A stretch of 64,000 nt of DNA from Paenibacillus planticolens. Its GTDB lineage: Bacteria > Bacillota > Bacilli > Paenibacillales > NBRC-103111. How positions within the stretch are numbered: position 1 is the stretch's first letter; each line of letters starts with the position of its first letter. This document shows positions 8,260 to 17,286 of the stretch, in pieces. The DNA is taken from the NCBI RefSeq assembly GCF_013141725.1, contig NZ_WHNZ01000042.1:1-64000 (forward strand), written 5' to 3'. The notes under the pieces are model-generated. The model did not search any database and was not told where the DNA came from. It worked only from the letters and a program-made list of their open reading frames with translations. The translations under genes were made by a program, and so were the position numbers.

Positions 8260-9126
8260 ATGTCCACGACATTACCTTCGGATATAAAGTTAGGCATCGT
8301 AAAATTATATGTTTCAAATTTAGAGCGTTCTATGCGCTTCTATCAAGAGATCGTTGGGCTGCGCCTAGGAAAATATAACGCTTCGACTGCCGAATTAACT
8401 GTTGACGGCGCCCAGCCCTTTCTACTGCTGGAAGAGATTGCAGACGCACGGATCACTCCCCGCAGATCGTCGGCCGGGCTGTATCATTTCGCGATTTTGC
8501 TGCCGACACGCAAAGATCTCGGTCTTAGCTTGAATAATTTGATCAAATCCGGCATTCATATCGGTCAAGCGGATCATTTAGTCAGCGAAGCGCTATACAT
8601 CACAGATCCGGATCATAACGGGATTGAAATTTATTGCGATCGGCCTAGAAGCACATGGCGCCGCGATGCGGACGGTAATTATATGATGGCCTCTGATCCG
8701 ATCGACTGGGACGGCTTGCTGCGCGAAGCGGAAGGCACGTCTTGGAGCGGTTTGCCTGTCGGAACAACGATGGGACATATCCATTTCCATGTTAAAAACT
8801 TGCAGCAGTCCAAAGTGTTTTACTGCGATCTTCTTGGCTTCGATGTGGTGGCAGATGCAAGGGAGACGATGAGAGCTTTATTCATCTCCGCCGGCGGATA
8901 TCATCATCACATCGGACTAAACGTTTGGGCAGGCGAAGAGGCGCCGTCGCGGCCTGCCAACGGAACAGGTCTTAGTTATTACACCCTTGTTTTCCCCAAT
9001 AGGCAAACACGCAATGAGGCTGTTGATCGGTTGAAGCTAGCAGGCGTACAGACGACGGATATTGACGATGCAGCAATGGTAACGGATCCTTCCGGCATTC
9101 AATTGAGGCTTGTTTACGAAAAATAG
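8260..9126 (+). CDS. catE: Catechol-2,3-dioxygenase, VOC/glyoxalase superfamily
   Basis: 288 residues with two tandem vicinal-oxygen-chelate modules (about 8-130 and 165-285). The pattern LERSMRFYQEIVGLRLG, GLYHFAILLPTRKDLG, SEALYITDPDHNGIEIYCDRP (split here: SEALY..DPD and GIEIY..RP) and GGYHHHIGLN closely follows Bacillus subtilis CatE as I recall it. Iron ligands in such enzymes are two His and one Glu; His in GHIHFH and in YHHH are candidates. CatE opens catechol rings in the cytoplasm and protects against catechols and quinones. A gggggaTTTTCC ribosome site precedes the ATG. The promoter carries an inverted repeat fitting a redox- or quinone-sensing repressor. No such regulator gene lies beside it. 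Confidence 0.85.
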   Translation: MSTTLPSDIKLGIVKLYVSNLERSMRFYQEIVGLRLGKYNASTAELTVDGAQPFLLLEEIADARITPRRSSAGLYHFAILLPTRKDLGLSLNNLIKSGIHIGQADHLVSEALYITDPDHNGIEIYCDRPRSTWRRDADGNYMMASDPIDWDGLLREAEGTSWSGLPVGTTMGHIHFHVKNLQQSKVFYCDLLGFDVVADARETMRALFISAGGYHHHIGLNVWAGEEAPSRPANGTGLSYYTLVFPNRQTRNEAVDRLKLAGVQTTDIDDAAMVTDPSGIQLRLVYEK

Positions 9127-9138
9127 AAAAATATAAGT

Positions 9139-9182
9139 AGAAGCAGATGCCGGAGAGATCCTGCAGCCTGCTTCTTTTTTAT
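9139..9182 (+). terminator. Terminator of catE
   Basis: AGAAGCAG ... CTGCTTCT stem followed by TTTTTT, 12 bases after the stop. Confidence 0.8.
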
Positions 9183-9267
9183 AGGCCCGGTGCTCTTGGC
9201 GAGAGGTCAGAGGCAACCTATTTTAGGAATAGTGCCAGATTGTCCGTTTCCCTTCCGGGGAACCAGG

Positions 9268-9276
9268 CATACTGTA
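9268..9276 (+). promoter_or_regulatory. Possible sporulation sigma -10 (CATACTGTA)
   Basis: CATACTGTA fits the -10 pattern CATANNNTA of mother-cell sigma factors (sigma-E/K). It lies 37 bases before the spore ATP-grasp gene. No convincing -35 is seen, so this is tentative. Confidence 0.3.
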
Positions 9277-9312
9277 GCATAAAGGAAGGCATGGACAGAG
9301 GAGGAGATTCTC

Positions 9313-9969
9313 ATGCGTATGGTTGCTAGTAAATGGTCGAAGTTCGCAGTCCTGCTGCAGCATTCCGGAGTCGCCAAACATATTCCAGCGATGCGTCGTT
9401 ATAGTGCGGAGAACCTTGCAGCGATGTTGCGTCAATATCAATTTGTCGTGGCAAAGCCGATCGTTGGAACCGGGGGCAACCGTGTAATGAAAATCCAAAG
9501 AGCAGGGAACGGCTTTCTGCTGCATAACGCGGGAACAAAAAAAATCTATCGCAGCTGGAGTGAACTGCTGCAGGTCATTAACCGGATTCGTCAGAACCGT
9601 CCGTTGATGATTCAACAGGGCATTAATTTAGCCACCATCGATGGTCGGCCTGTCGACTACCGGGTCAAGCTGGCAAAAGTCGGACGTCATTGGCAGATTC
9701 GAGCGGTTGTTGGCCGACTAGCCCGTCCGGGACTTTTTGTCACGAACCTGTGTCAAGGGGGTACGCAATTGAGAGGCAGATATGCCGTTGGACGGACGTT
9801 CCCGGCATCGCTGGTCAAATCCAAAATAGACACGATGGTAGGCGTATCCCGAACGTGCACGATGCTGCTAGAGTCAAAATTTCCGGGCATCGGCATGCTG
9901 GGCTACGATTTTGGCATCGATAAAAGGGGAAGCGTTTGGATTTTTGAAGTGAATACGAAACCCCACTAA
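9313..9969 (+). CDS. YheC/YheD family spore-associated ATP-grasp protein
   Basis: 218 residues. The C-terminal half carries the ATP-grasp core: PVDYRVKLAKVG, GLFVTNLCQGG, and GYDFGIDKRGSVWIFEVNTKP (in parts GYDFGID and EVNTKPH), which supply the Mg- and ATP-binding acidic residues. This set is the signature of the YheC/YheD endospore coat-associated proteins. The N-terminal part holds the glycine-rich loop PIVGTGGNRV. Bacillus YheC/D are longer (about 360-450 residues); the shorter form is common for extra copies. It probably ligates or modifies a spore-coat component in the mother cell, but substrate is unknown. Start: ATG preceded by GGAGGAG. Confidence 0.85.
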   Translation: MRMVASKWSKFAVLLQHSGVAKHIPAMRRYSAENLAAMLRQYQFVVAKPIVGTGGNRVMKIQRAGNGFLLHNAGTKKIYRSWSELLQVINRIRQNRPLMIQQGINLATIDGRPVDYRVKLAKVGRHWQIRAVVGRLARPGLFVTNLCQGGTQLRGRYAVGRTFPASLVKSKIDTMVGVSRTCTMLLESKFPGIGMLGYDFGIDKRGSVWIFEVNTKPH

Positions 9970-10017
9970 ATACAGCGAAATGGGCAGCACGGATCATTTC
10001 CAGACGTGTGGATCCAA

Positions 10018-10250
10018 GCTTTACGAAGAAAGCGAGTGAAATAACTGGAAAATCTCCCGCTAAATTGCTCGAATGTTGACCTTTCAGAGAATTTAGAAGG
10101 AAAACCTCCCGTTACTATGACCGGATGTAGTAGATTTTCACGGAATTGATGCGAATAGAGGGAGTTTTTCCAGCTAAATGGATCTGACGCTCCTTTGCAG
10201 TCCATTTAGAGGGAAATTTTTCCTTAATTTGAGCGCAGAAGCATAACAGC
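10018..10250 (+). repeat. Family A intergenic repeat, complete copy
   Basis: Between the ATP-grasp gene and the DUF817 gene. It contains at least four related blocks: ACTGGAAAATCTCCCGCTAAA, AAGGAAAACCTCCCGTTA, AGAGGGAGTTTTTCCAGCTAA and TTTAGAGGGAAATTTTTCC (listed in parts), alternating in orientation about every 50-60 bases. It shares CTAAATGGATCTGAC with the copy at the window start. It ends in the same GGCTaTCCCACAAG hairpin. A minus-strand frame (9966-10205) over it is judged spurious. Confidence 0.7.
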
Positions 10251-10253
10251 CCA

Positions 10254-10300
10254 AAAGGCTATCCCACAAGTCATAGAAATGACTGGGATAGCTTATTTAT
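10254..10300. terminator. Terminator hairpin shared by repeat A2 and DUF817 gene
   Basis: GGCTATCCCA..AGTCAT / ATGACT..GGGATAGC long stem with an AGAA loop, followed on the plus strand by TTATTTATTTTTATT. It abuts the stop codon of the minus-strand DUF817 gene, so it probably ends that transcript too. Confidence 0.7.
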
Positions 10301-10302
10301 TT

Positions 10303-11067
10303 TTATTGTTTTGTTTTGATTCTTTTCAATTCAGCTACGATGACAAAGGAAACGATCACAAGCAAGAACCAGGCCACAATTTTGGTCGGATGTACGAAAT
10401 GCCAGGCATGGTCTTGATTCGGATACCGCCAAGCGCCGAAATAAGTGGCGATATTTTCAGCAATCCAAATGAAAAAACCAGTACATAAAAAGGACACCAC
10501 AAGCGGCATCGAATAGCTGATCTGTGCAAGCTTAAATCTAACTTTTGAGCTGTAGAAGAGAAAACAAAGCAATACAATTAACAAATATCTCACATCGAAG
10601 ATGAAGTGATGGGTAAAGAAATTAAGATAAATACAAGCTCCGAATGGAACAGTTATCCATTTTGGCGGGTAGGCGTGCAAGGAAAGCTCCATCCTCCGCC
10701 ATGCTTGACAAATATAACTTGCTACGCTCGCGTACATAAAGCCGCTGTAGAGAGGAACGCCGAACCATTTGCTATACGCTTCCTCAGGATAGCTCCATGA
10801 TCCCATATGTACTTTGAACAGCTCGAGCATTATGCCAATAATGTGAAAGACACAGATTACTTTTAATTCATCTTTGGTTTCAAGTTTGCTGAAGTACATA
10901 AAAGCTTGCAGAAGAAGGCAGCCAGCTAGAATAAAATCATACCGCGGAAGGCCGGGTATCGATATCAACTTGCTTAAAGCAAGTGTTACAAAAATGCCTA
11001 CAGGAAAAATGCAAGACAACGCTGCATGGTATGTAAAAATGCTTAATTGTTTCAAATGCATGTTCAT
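10303..11067 (-). CDS. DUF817 family integral membrane protein
   Basis: 254 residues with about seven to eight hydrophobic segments. Blocks such as KVHMGSWSYPEEAYSKWFGVPLYSGFMYASV and NFFTHHFIFDVRYLL (in part) are typical of DUF817, a family of unknown role found in Gram-positive and other bacteria. Polar and charged residues (Glu, His, Trp) inside helices suggest a transport or redox function, but nothing is proved. Start ATG 11067 has GAGGTG upstream with a 7-8 base spacer. The gene stands alone, divergent from the secretion operon. Confidence 0.8.
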   Translation of the reverse strand: MNMHLKQLSIFTYHAALSCIFPVGIFVTLALSKLISIPGLPRYDFILAGCLLLQAFMYFSKLETKDELKVICVFHIIGIMLELFKVHMGSWSYPEEAYSKWFGVPLYSGFMYASVASYICQAWRRMELSLHAYPPKWITVPFGACIYLNFFTHHFIFDVRYLLIVLLCFLFYSSKVRFKLAQISYSMPLVVSFLCTGFFIWIAENIATYFGAWRYPNQDHAWHFVHPTKIVAWFLLVIVSFVIVAELKRIKTKQ

Positions 11068-11204
11068 GTTTTTTTCACCTCTTGATACTTCTTATATGCC
11101 GTATATCCATGCTAATGAAAGATTTGACTTCTATAAGCTGAGTTTTGTTCAAATGATTGCATTCATGTTTTGATACCTTTCATTTCCATTTTCAGCAAAC
11201 GTTA

Positions 11205-11221
11205 AGTTGGCATTCAACTTT
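11205..11221. promoter_or_regulatory. Short inverted repeat before secretion operon
   Basis: AAGTTG gcatt CAACTT lies 110 bases upstream of the adaptor gene in the divergent region (11068-11332). It could be a regulator site. No convincing -35/-10 pair was found beside it. Otherwise I see nothing in this gap. Confidence 0.3.
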
Positions 11222-11332
11222 CTTTCAGCCACCGCTCAGTATGGATTCAGTCACGCCCCTTAAACTGCTACTTGTAGGTTGGATATGACGAAGACAATCG
11301 TGGTCTTGGTACATGGGAAAGGGGAATTATCA

Positions 11333-13018
11333 ATGAGCATGAATCGGAAAAAGAAATGGATCATCATTGTTGTGGCTGCGATGCTGTGCGGGGCAGGAAC
11401 TTATTATTACATACATGGTAAGGCGAAGCCTGCAGTCGCCGCATCCGGGCAGCAATCGGCAATGAAGGTGACGAAAGGCTCGATCTCTTCATCCATATCG
11501 GGAACTTCGCAGCTGGATGCCAAAGATAAGCAAAACATTGTCATTCCCGTGGATGCCATCATTAAAACGATGAATTTGACGCAAAATCAAGCGGTTAAGA
11601 AGGGCGACGTGCTCGTAGAGCTGTCCGTCCCATCTACCGAAACGAACCTTAAAGAAGCACAAGTGAGTCTTCAGCAGCTGGAGAAGGAGCTCGCTGAGCT
11701 GCAAGGCGAACAGAACCATATGAGCATATCCGCTTCGATGAGCGGAAAGCTTACGCTAGCATCCAATTTGGATGTGGGCAGTCAGGTGAATAAAACGACG
11801 AAGATCGGAACGATCTCCGACACTTCGCAATTCAAAGTCAAGCTGCCGTTTCCGCTTCAAGAAGCGGTTCAATTGCAGAAAGGCGATAACGTTGAGCTGA
11901 CGGTTGACGGGTATTTGCTTTCTAAGATTGGAACGGTTTCAACCGTTTCCCACGACATGAAGGCCGATGCGAATGGAAATAAAATCGTGGATGTCGAAGT
12001 TCTCGTTACCAATGACGGGACGCTCTCTTCAGGCTTGAAGGTGAAAGGCAGCATCGGCACCGGTGACGACAAAGTAGAGTCAACAGAGCAAGCTGCGTTA
12101 GATTATGTGCGCACATCGCCTATTTTTTCAGAAGCTAGCGGAACGATCAAAAGCTTGAAGTTTAAAGACGGAGATACGGTAAAGCAAGGGGAACTCATTG
12201 CGGGATTATTTAACGATGACCTCCAGCAAAACATAATCAGCAAGCAAGCAGCTATCGACAGCCAGAAAATCAAAGTGGACGATGCGCAGCAAAAGGTGAA
12301 TCAATTGACGATCACGGCGCCTTTTGACGGCGTGTTCTCGGCGGATTTTGCCAATAGTAAAAGCAATGTGCTTCGTAACTATCCTGTTGGCGCGCAAATT
12401 AATGCCAATACGACGTTAGGGGCGGTAGCGAGCTTAAGTACGATGCAGCTGGCCATTGCCGTGGATGAGCTGGATTTAACCAGTGTGAAGGTGGGGCAGA
12501 AAGCTGTCGTGAAGGTTGATGCGATTTCGGGCAAATCCTTCGATGGCGAAGTGACTTCGGTCTCCAATGTAGGGACCACCTCGAACGGAGTGACGACGTA
12601 TGATGCGGTCGTTTCCATTCCGAACACGGCAGCGAGTGACCTCAAATATGCTATGACGGCTACGGCTGAAATTTTCATCCAAGATAAGAAGGACATTCTG
12701 GTCGTGCCGATTCAGGCGATTACAACGACGAAAGGCAAGTCAACCGTTGCATTGAAGAAAGCGGACGGCACCGTGGAAGAGCAGCATGAAATCAAGACCG
12801 GTATTCGCAGTAAAACACAGGTTGAGATTGTGAGTGGTTTGGTAGAAGGCGACGAAGTGGTCATGCCGACACGGAAAGCAACCACGACAACGAACCAGCA
12901 GCAAATGATGCAAGGCGGCTTCCAAGGCGGTTTTGGTGGCGGTGGCGGTGGCTTCCAAGGTGGTAGCGGTGGTGGCGGCTTCCAAGGCGGTCAAGGCGGT
13001 GGAGGTTCGCGTCAATGA
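11333..13018 (+). CDS. Membrane-fusion/adaptor protein of a MacAB-like exporter
   Basis: 561 residues from ATG 11333 (AAAGGGG about 9 bases upstream); a longer frame from 11279 has no ribosome site. It begins with a short positive stretch and one membrane segment (KKWIIIVVAAMLCG). Two biotinyl-lipoyl-like hairpin regions follow, with coiled-coil (LKEAQVSLQQLEKELAELQ) and barrel domains, as in HlyD/RND-type periplasmic adaptors. The last 40 residues are a low-complexity tail, QQQMMQGGFQGGFGGG followed by more GGFQGG units, with no charge until SRQ. It is the first gene of a four-gene operon with an ATPase, an FtsX-like permease and an exported protein. In a Gram-positive it would extend the exporter across the wall. 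Confidence 0.88.
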   Translation: MSMNRKKKWIIIVVAAMLCGAGTYYYIHGKAKPAVAASGQQSAMKVTKGSISSSISGTSQLDAKDKQNIVIPVDAIIKTMNLTQNQAVKKGDVLVELSVPSTETNLKEAQVSLQQLEKELAELQGEQNHMSISASMSGKLTLASNLDVGSQVNKTTKIGTISDTSQFKVKLPFPLQEAVQLQKGDNVELTVDGYLLSKIGTVSTVSHDMKADANGNKIVDVEVLVTNDGTLSSGLKVKGSIGTGDDKVESTEQAALDYVRTSPIFSEASGTIKSLKFKDGDTVKQGELIAGLFNDDLQQNIISKQAAIDSQKIKVDDAQQKVNQLTITAPFDGVFSADFANSKSNVLRNYPVGAQINANTTLGAVASLSTMQLAIAVDELDLTSVKVGQKAVVKVDAISGKSFDGEVTSVSNVGTTSNGVTTYDAVVSIPNTAASDLKYAMTATAEIFIQDKKDILVVPIQAITTTKGKSTVALKKADGTVEEQHEIKTGIRSKTQVEIVSGLVEGDEVVMPTRKATTTTNQQQMMQGGFQGGFGGGGGGFQGGSGGGGFQGGQGGGGSRQ

Positions 13019-13049
13019 CCTATAAGCATCGAGGAATGGAGCGAGTCGG

Positions 13050-13772
13050 ATGAATATTATTGAATTAACGGGAATCACCAAAAGCTACGCCCGCGGGGAA
13101 GAAGAATTGCAGATTCTGAAAGGGATCACGCTGCATATTGCAAAAAGTGACTTTGTTGCTATTATCGGTCCCAGCGGATCGGGGAAATCCACACTGATGA
13201 ATACCATCGGGCTGCTCGATGTTCCGACTTCCGGCACGTACTCGCTCGACGGCGTCGCTACCGAGAAGATGTCCGACAACGGTCTTGCCGAACTGCGAAA
13301 CCGGAAAATCGGCTTTATTTTCCAACAATTCAACCTGCTCCCCCGGCTATCTGCCATCGAAAATGTGGAGTTGCCAATGATTTATGCGGGCATTCCCGCC
13401 AAACAGCGCAGAGAACAAGCGCAGCGCATGCTGGAGAAATTGGGTATGGGCCAGCGCGGACACCACAAACCTAGCGAGCTCTCCGGCGGACAGCAGCAAA
13501 GGGTGGCGATTGCGAGAGCGTTAGCGATATCGCCTTCACTGATATTGGCGGATGAGCCTACGGGCGCTTTGGATTCCAAAACAGGGATTGAAGTGCTGGA
13601 GTTAATTCAGGAGCTCAATCAGCAGGGCAACACCATTGTCTTGATTACGCACGACAATCATATCGCAGATCATGCCAAGCGTGTCGTTACGCTTCGGGAT
13701 GGCGAGATTATCAAAGACGTACGCAATGACCGGTTGCTGATTCCGCAAGCGGAGGAGGCGGTTTCGCTATGA
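13050..13772 (+). CDS. MacB-type ABC transporter ATPase
   Basis: 240 residues of the LolD/MacB ATPase group. Walker A is GPSGSGKST (about 41-49), Q-loop FQQFNLLPRL, signature LSGGQQQRVAIARAL, Walker B LILADEPTGALD and switch His in VLITHDNH. It begins MNIIELTGITKSYARGEEE, typical of this group. It powers the following permease rather than importing a solute. Its stop overlaps the permease start by 4 bases (ATGA), which is translational coupling. In such systems the ATPase drives shape changes that push a substrate, often a peptide or antibiotic, outward. Confidence 0.95.
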   Translation: MNIIELTGITKSYARGEEELQILKGITLHIAKSDFVAIIGPSGSGKSTLMNTIGLLDVPTSGTYSLDGVATEKMSDNGLAELRNRKIGFIFQQFNLLPRLSAIENVELPMIYAGIPAKQRREQAQRMLEKLGMGQRGHHKPSELSGGQQQRVAIARALAISPSLILADEPTGALDSKTGIEVLELIQELNQQGNTIVLITHDNHIADHAKRVVTLRDGEIIKDVRNDRLLIPQAEEAVSL

Positions 13773-14947
13773 GACCTTGGGAGCTTTTCCAAATGGCCAT
13801 GGCCACAGTACGATCCAATCCGCTCAGGACGGTTCTGACGATGCTCGGCGTCATTATTGGGGTGAGCTCGGTCATTACGCTCGTCTCCATCGGGCAGGGT
13901 ACCTCCAAATCGATTGAAAAGCAGTATGAGGGGCTAGGCACGAACCTGCTGACCGTTAACTTGCTAGGCAATGGCCGTGCAACTCAACTGAAATATGAAG
14001 AAATCATGGATCTGGAGGGCACATCCGGGATCAGCGGGATTGCGCCGACGATGACCAGGAACAGTACCAGCATCAAATATGAACGCACTACGGAAACGTA
14101 TAATGTGCTAGGTACCAATGACCGTTATTTGAGCATGCAAAAGGGAGAGATCGGCAGCGGCCGTTTTCTCGCCCAAGCGGATTTGGACTATCGCAATCAC
14201 GTGGCGGTGATTGGAACCGACGTGGCGGCGAAGTTTTTTGGCAAGGACGATCCAATCAATGAAGAAATTAATGTCAACGGCTACATGTACACGATTATCG
14301 GCGTTTTGAAAAGCAAAGGTTCCAATACAAGCGGGACGTCGTTAGACAGCTCGGTTATTGTGCCGTTGCCGACAATGAGCAGAGATTTTAAACTTGGATC
14401 CATTCGAACTGCTTACGTCGAAGCAGCTAGCGGCGATGACGTAAGCAGGGTGCAGGCCGTGCTGGAAAGATATTTAACGAGCAAATTCAAAAGCACGTCA
14501 GGATTCAACATTTTCAATTCCTCCGAATTGATCAGCGCCAAGCAAACTGCGTCCAGCACGCTAACGAATCAGTTAGTAGCCGTAGCCGCGATATCCCTTT
14601 TGGTAGGCGGTATCGGCATCATGAACATTATGCTTGTGACGGTAAGCGAAAGAACCAGAGAGATTGGGATTCGCAAATCCATTGGTGCCAAGCGCCGGAA
14701 TATTTTGCTGCAGTTCCTGGTGGAAGCGACGTTAATTAGCGGCATGGGCGGATTCATCGGTTTAGTTGTTGGCGTAGCGTTATCGCTCGCGTGGCCCTAT
14801 ATCAATCCGAGCCAGGCTACCAGTCTTTCAATCAACGTAGGCTTATATGCATTCTTATTCTCAGCCTTAGTTGGCGTCATCTTCGGATTATATCCGGCCA
14901 ACAAAGCTTCCAAATTAAAGCCAATCGATGCCCTTCGTTATGATTAG
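13769..14947 (+). CDS. FtsX-like ABC permease (MacB type)
   Basis: 392 residues: one membrane segment near the N-terminus (RTVLTMLGVIIGVSSVITLVSI), a large extracellular domain (about 45-260, the MacB periplasmic core), and three C-terminal segments with the hallmark GGIGIMNIMLVTVSERTREIGIRK (in parts). This four-helix layout is that of MacB/FtsX mechanotransmitters. With the adaptor and ATPase before it, it forms a tripartite-like exporter. Close relatives are found beside lantibiotic and antimicrobial-peptide genes, but none is seen here. It is followed 51 bases on by the exported protein of the same operon. Confidence 0.93.
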   Translation: MRPWELFQMAMATVRSNPLRTVLTMLGVIIGVSSVITLVSIGQGTSKSIEKQYEGLGTNLLTVNLLGNGRATQLKYEEIMDLEGTSGISGIAPTMTRNSTSIKYERTTETYNVLGTNDRYLSMQKGEIGSGRFLAQADLDYRNHVAVIGTDVAAKFFGKDDPINEEINVNGYMYTIIGVLKSKGSNTSGTSLDSSVIVPLPTMSRDFKLGSIRTAYVEAASGDDVSRVQAVLERYLTSKFKSTSGFNIFNSSELISAKQTASSTLTNQLVAVAAISLLVGGIGIMNIMLVTVSERTREIGIRKSIGAKRRNILLQFLVEATLISGMGGFIGLVVGVALSLAWPYINPSQATSLSINVGLYAFLFSALVGVIFGLYPANKASKLKPIDALRYD

Positions 14948-14998
14948 TGACTGCAGAATGACTTGTTTACTATTAAAAGCTACGGGAGGTAAAACATC

Positions 14999-17140
14999 AT
15001 GATCCGCAAATTAACATCGATTTCTTTGAAGCATACAACATTAGCTCTGTTTCTAACCGGCAGCATAGCCGCTGCCTCTTTACCCACCGGGGCGGCTCAC
15101 GCGGCAGGGGAAGCGGTTTATATCTCGTCGTCTTCCTATTTTACATTAAGCCAAGCTGCGCTTTCGTCTTCATCGCTTCAGTTTGCCGTATCCTTACATA
15201 ATGGAGACGCAAAAGCGATAGACTTCAATCAATACGGCGTGCGGGTTACAGATACGTCCGGGCACAGTTATACGGCCAAAATGAGCGAAAAGAAGAGCGC
15301 GAGTGTCCTTCCAGGTCAAGATGCGAGCTTTCGCTTCTATGCCAATTTGGGTGAAGGGGAATCTGCAGATCAGCTGAAGATTGATGTCTTCCGCTGGGAT
15401 GCGGGGCAAGCTGATTTTATGAATCATCTCGGCCAACTGCCTGTAAGTTCTGCACTTGGCGATGGTCAAGTGGGCGTGCCGGAAGAAATTATTAATCTTC
15501 GAACTATCGACACCACACTTGCGAATGATTCTTCGCTTGCGTTCCAGTTAGGGCAAAGTGTTCGGGTTTCAGAGAATGGCAAATGGTATCTGTATACGCA
15601 ATTGTCCGCCAAAAACCTTGGATCCAGCTCCGTTAAGCTGCCGGCAGGACTTCAGTTCCGATTAGTGGATGCCAGTGGGTTGAAATATACCTCAGCGATT
15701 GCAAATGGATCAGGCACAACGTTCCTCCCGAACGAGTCGGATACGTTAACGTTGAAAACGCCGATCTCCAAGCAGATGGCGATGTCGGGGGTATCGCTGG
15801 AATTTTATTATGTAAACCAAAGTGAAGATGTGACACTGGGGAACATGAGTCTGGGTACTTCCCTTCAAACAACTGCGTTAGATACGAAGCAGGTATACGG
15901 CGGTCAGCAGTCGGGCGAGCAAATGACAGTCAAAGCCAACTCAACCAAATACACCAAGCAAGCCGATGGCGTTCATGTGCAAACGATCGTTACGCTAAGC
16001 AATGATGGAAAAGAGGCGGCCGCAGTTCCTTCGTTCTTTGCCGCGTACCAAGTCGGCGATTCAGGCACGGCTTTGACGGCTGCCGATAATACGGCCCGCA
16101 ATGCGTATTTGGCACCAAATGAAACGACGACGTATTATTTCAACGCGGTTCTGCCTGCCGGTTCAGATCCCAACACGGCGCAGCTTGTCCTCTGGGAGAA
16201 GACATCCGCGAGCTCCGGCGGTTCAACAACGTCTTCCGGATCCACCGGCACGAGCACATCGACGAATGCCGATACAAGCACCGGGACGACAGGCCAAATG
16301 CCTGTTGCCGTGTTCCTGCTTAAAGGGGCGGTCGAAGCCCAAAACGGCTTCACGACAGCTGCGAACTATACACTAGGAAGCAAGCTGAATTTTAGCGACA
16401 ATGCTGCAGTGAACAAAAATGTGGATGTTTCGCTTGTTGAGCTTCACGCGCATGAGAACGACGATCTAGGCTACAAAACGGCCATCGCCAAGTACAAAAT
16501 TACGAATAACGGCACCAGCACGATTGCGCTTCCTGAACTACAGAACGAGCTGCTGGACAGCAGCGGCAATTCCTATACGGGAACGCGTCAGAGTTCAGTC
16601 GCGGCACAGCTCACGCCGGGCAGCTCTTATGTTGTTAGTTATTCCTATCTGCTGCCGAATAGCAAAACAGAGGACGATGGAGCTTTTGCGCTGAACATCT
16701 ACGATGATAAATCGGTTTCCGAAGGTAAGGTATCGATCGGAACGTATCAGGTTGCTCTGCAGAAGGACGAAGACAGCGATAAGCTTGACCTGTATCCATT
16801 CTCCTTGAAAGTGAATAGCGATTCGATCAGCTGGCTTTATAATAACGGCACTTATTCGTATCAATTAAATCTTGATCTTGATATCACACATGAGGATCAG
16901 GTCATCATTGACTCAAACTTCTCCAAAATTGAATTCGACATGATTGATTCTCTCGGTCGCATCGTGGGCACTCAAACGTCCACATTAGTCGGAACCGGCA
17001 AACTGACCAGTGGCAAGCAAAAAGTTGTCGTCAGCGGGCTGAAAGACGAGCAAATTGACTCAGGTGTTGTCGTTAACATGTACGAAGTCATTGAGACTCC
17101 TAACGGAACGGCTAAGCGCCTGATCAAGCAATTCCATTAA
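14999..17140 (+). CDS. Large exported protein of the exporter operon, unknown function
   Basis: 713 residues with a clear signal peptide (KHTTLALFLTGSIAAASL, likely cut in AHA-AG near residue 36). The mature part seems built of four or five beta-rich modules of roughly 120-140 residues. Phrases such as YGVRVTDTSGHSYTA, LQFRLVDASGLKYTS and LQNELLDSSGNSYTG recur and show internal homology, resembling the DUF4352/Ig-like group. A Ser/Thr/Gly linker (SSGGSTTSSGSTGTSTS) splits it near residue 405. No catalytic motif or wall anchor is seen. The AGGGAGG-type site (CGGGAGG) lies 8 bases before ATG. Being last in the exporter operon, it may be the cargo, a partner or a sensor outside the cell; this is inference. 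Confidence 0.7.
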   Translation: MIRKLTSISLKHTTLALFLTGSIAAASLPTGAAHAAGEAVYISSSSYFTLSQAALSSSSLQFAVSLHNGDAKAIDFNQYGVRVTDTSGHSYTAKMSEKKSASVLPGQDASFRFYANLGEGESADQLKIDVFRWDAGQADFMNHLGQLPVSSALGDGQVGVPEEIINLRTIDTTLANDSSLAFQLGQSVRVSENGKWYLYTQLSAKNLGSSSVKLPAGLQFRLVDASGLKYTSAIANGSGTTFLPNESDTLTLKTPISKQMAMSGVSLEFYYVNQSEDVTLGNMSLGTSLQTTALDTKQVYGGQQSGEQMTVKANSTKYTKQADGVHVQTIVTLSNDGKEAAAVPSFFAAYQVGDSGTALTAADNTARNAYLAPNETTTYYFNAVLPAGSDPNTAQLVLWEKTSASSGGSTTSSGSTGTSTSTNADTSTGTTGQMPVAVFLLKGAVEAQNGFTTAANYTLGSKLNFSDNAAVNKNVDVSLVELHAHENDDLGYKTAIAKYKITNNGTSTIALPELQNELLDSSGNSYTGTRQSSVAAQLTPGSSYVVSYSYLLPNSKTEDDGAFALNIYDDKSVSEGKVSIGTYQVALQKDEDSDKLDLYPFSLKVNSDSISWLYNNGTYSYQLNLDLDITHEDQVIIDSNFSKIEFDMIDSLGRIVGTQTSTLVGTGKLTSGKQKVVVSGLKDEQIDSGVVVNMYEVIETPNGTAKRLIKQFH

Positions 17141-17154
17141 TAAATTCCTTTGAA

Positions 17155-17197
17155 GCGCCTGTATGCTTTCTGCATATAGGCGTTGTTTTGTTTTTCT
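17155..17197 (+). terminator. Terminator of exporter operon
   Basis: GCGCCTGTATGC / GCATATAGGCGTT stem with a TTTCT loop, then GTTTTGTTTTTC; 14 bases after the stop. Confidence 0.8.
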
Positions 17198-17286
17198 TGC
17201 GTTAGTCTGTCAGCCTTTACAGGCTTAATCACGATATGGTATGAATACAACATAGAGGATGCTGCAAAGGAAATGAGAGGATAATT

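Noticed and set aside
9966..10205. Minus-strand 79-codon frame
   Set aside because: Lies wholly over family A repeat; a similar peptide arises from the copy at 31.1 kb; no ribosome site. It reflects repeat identity, not coding.
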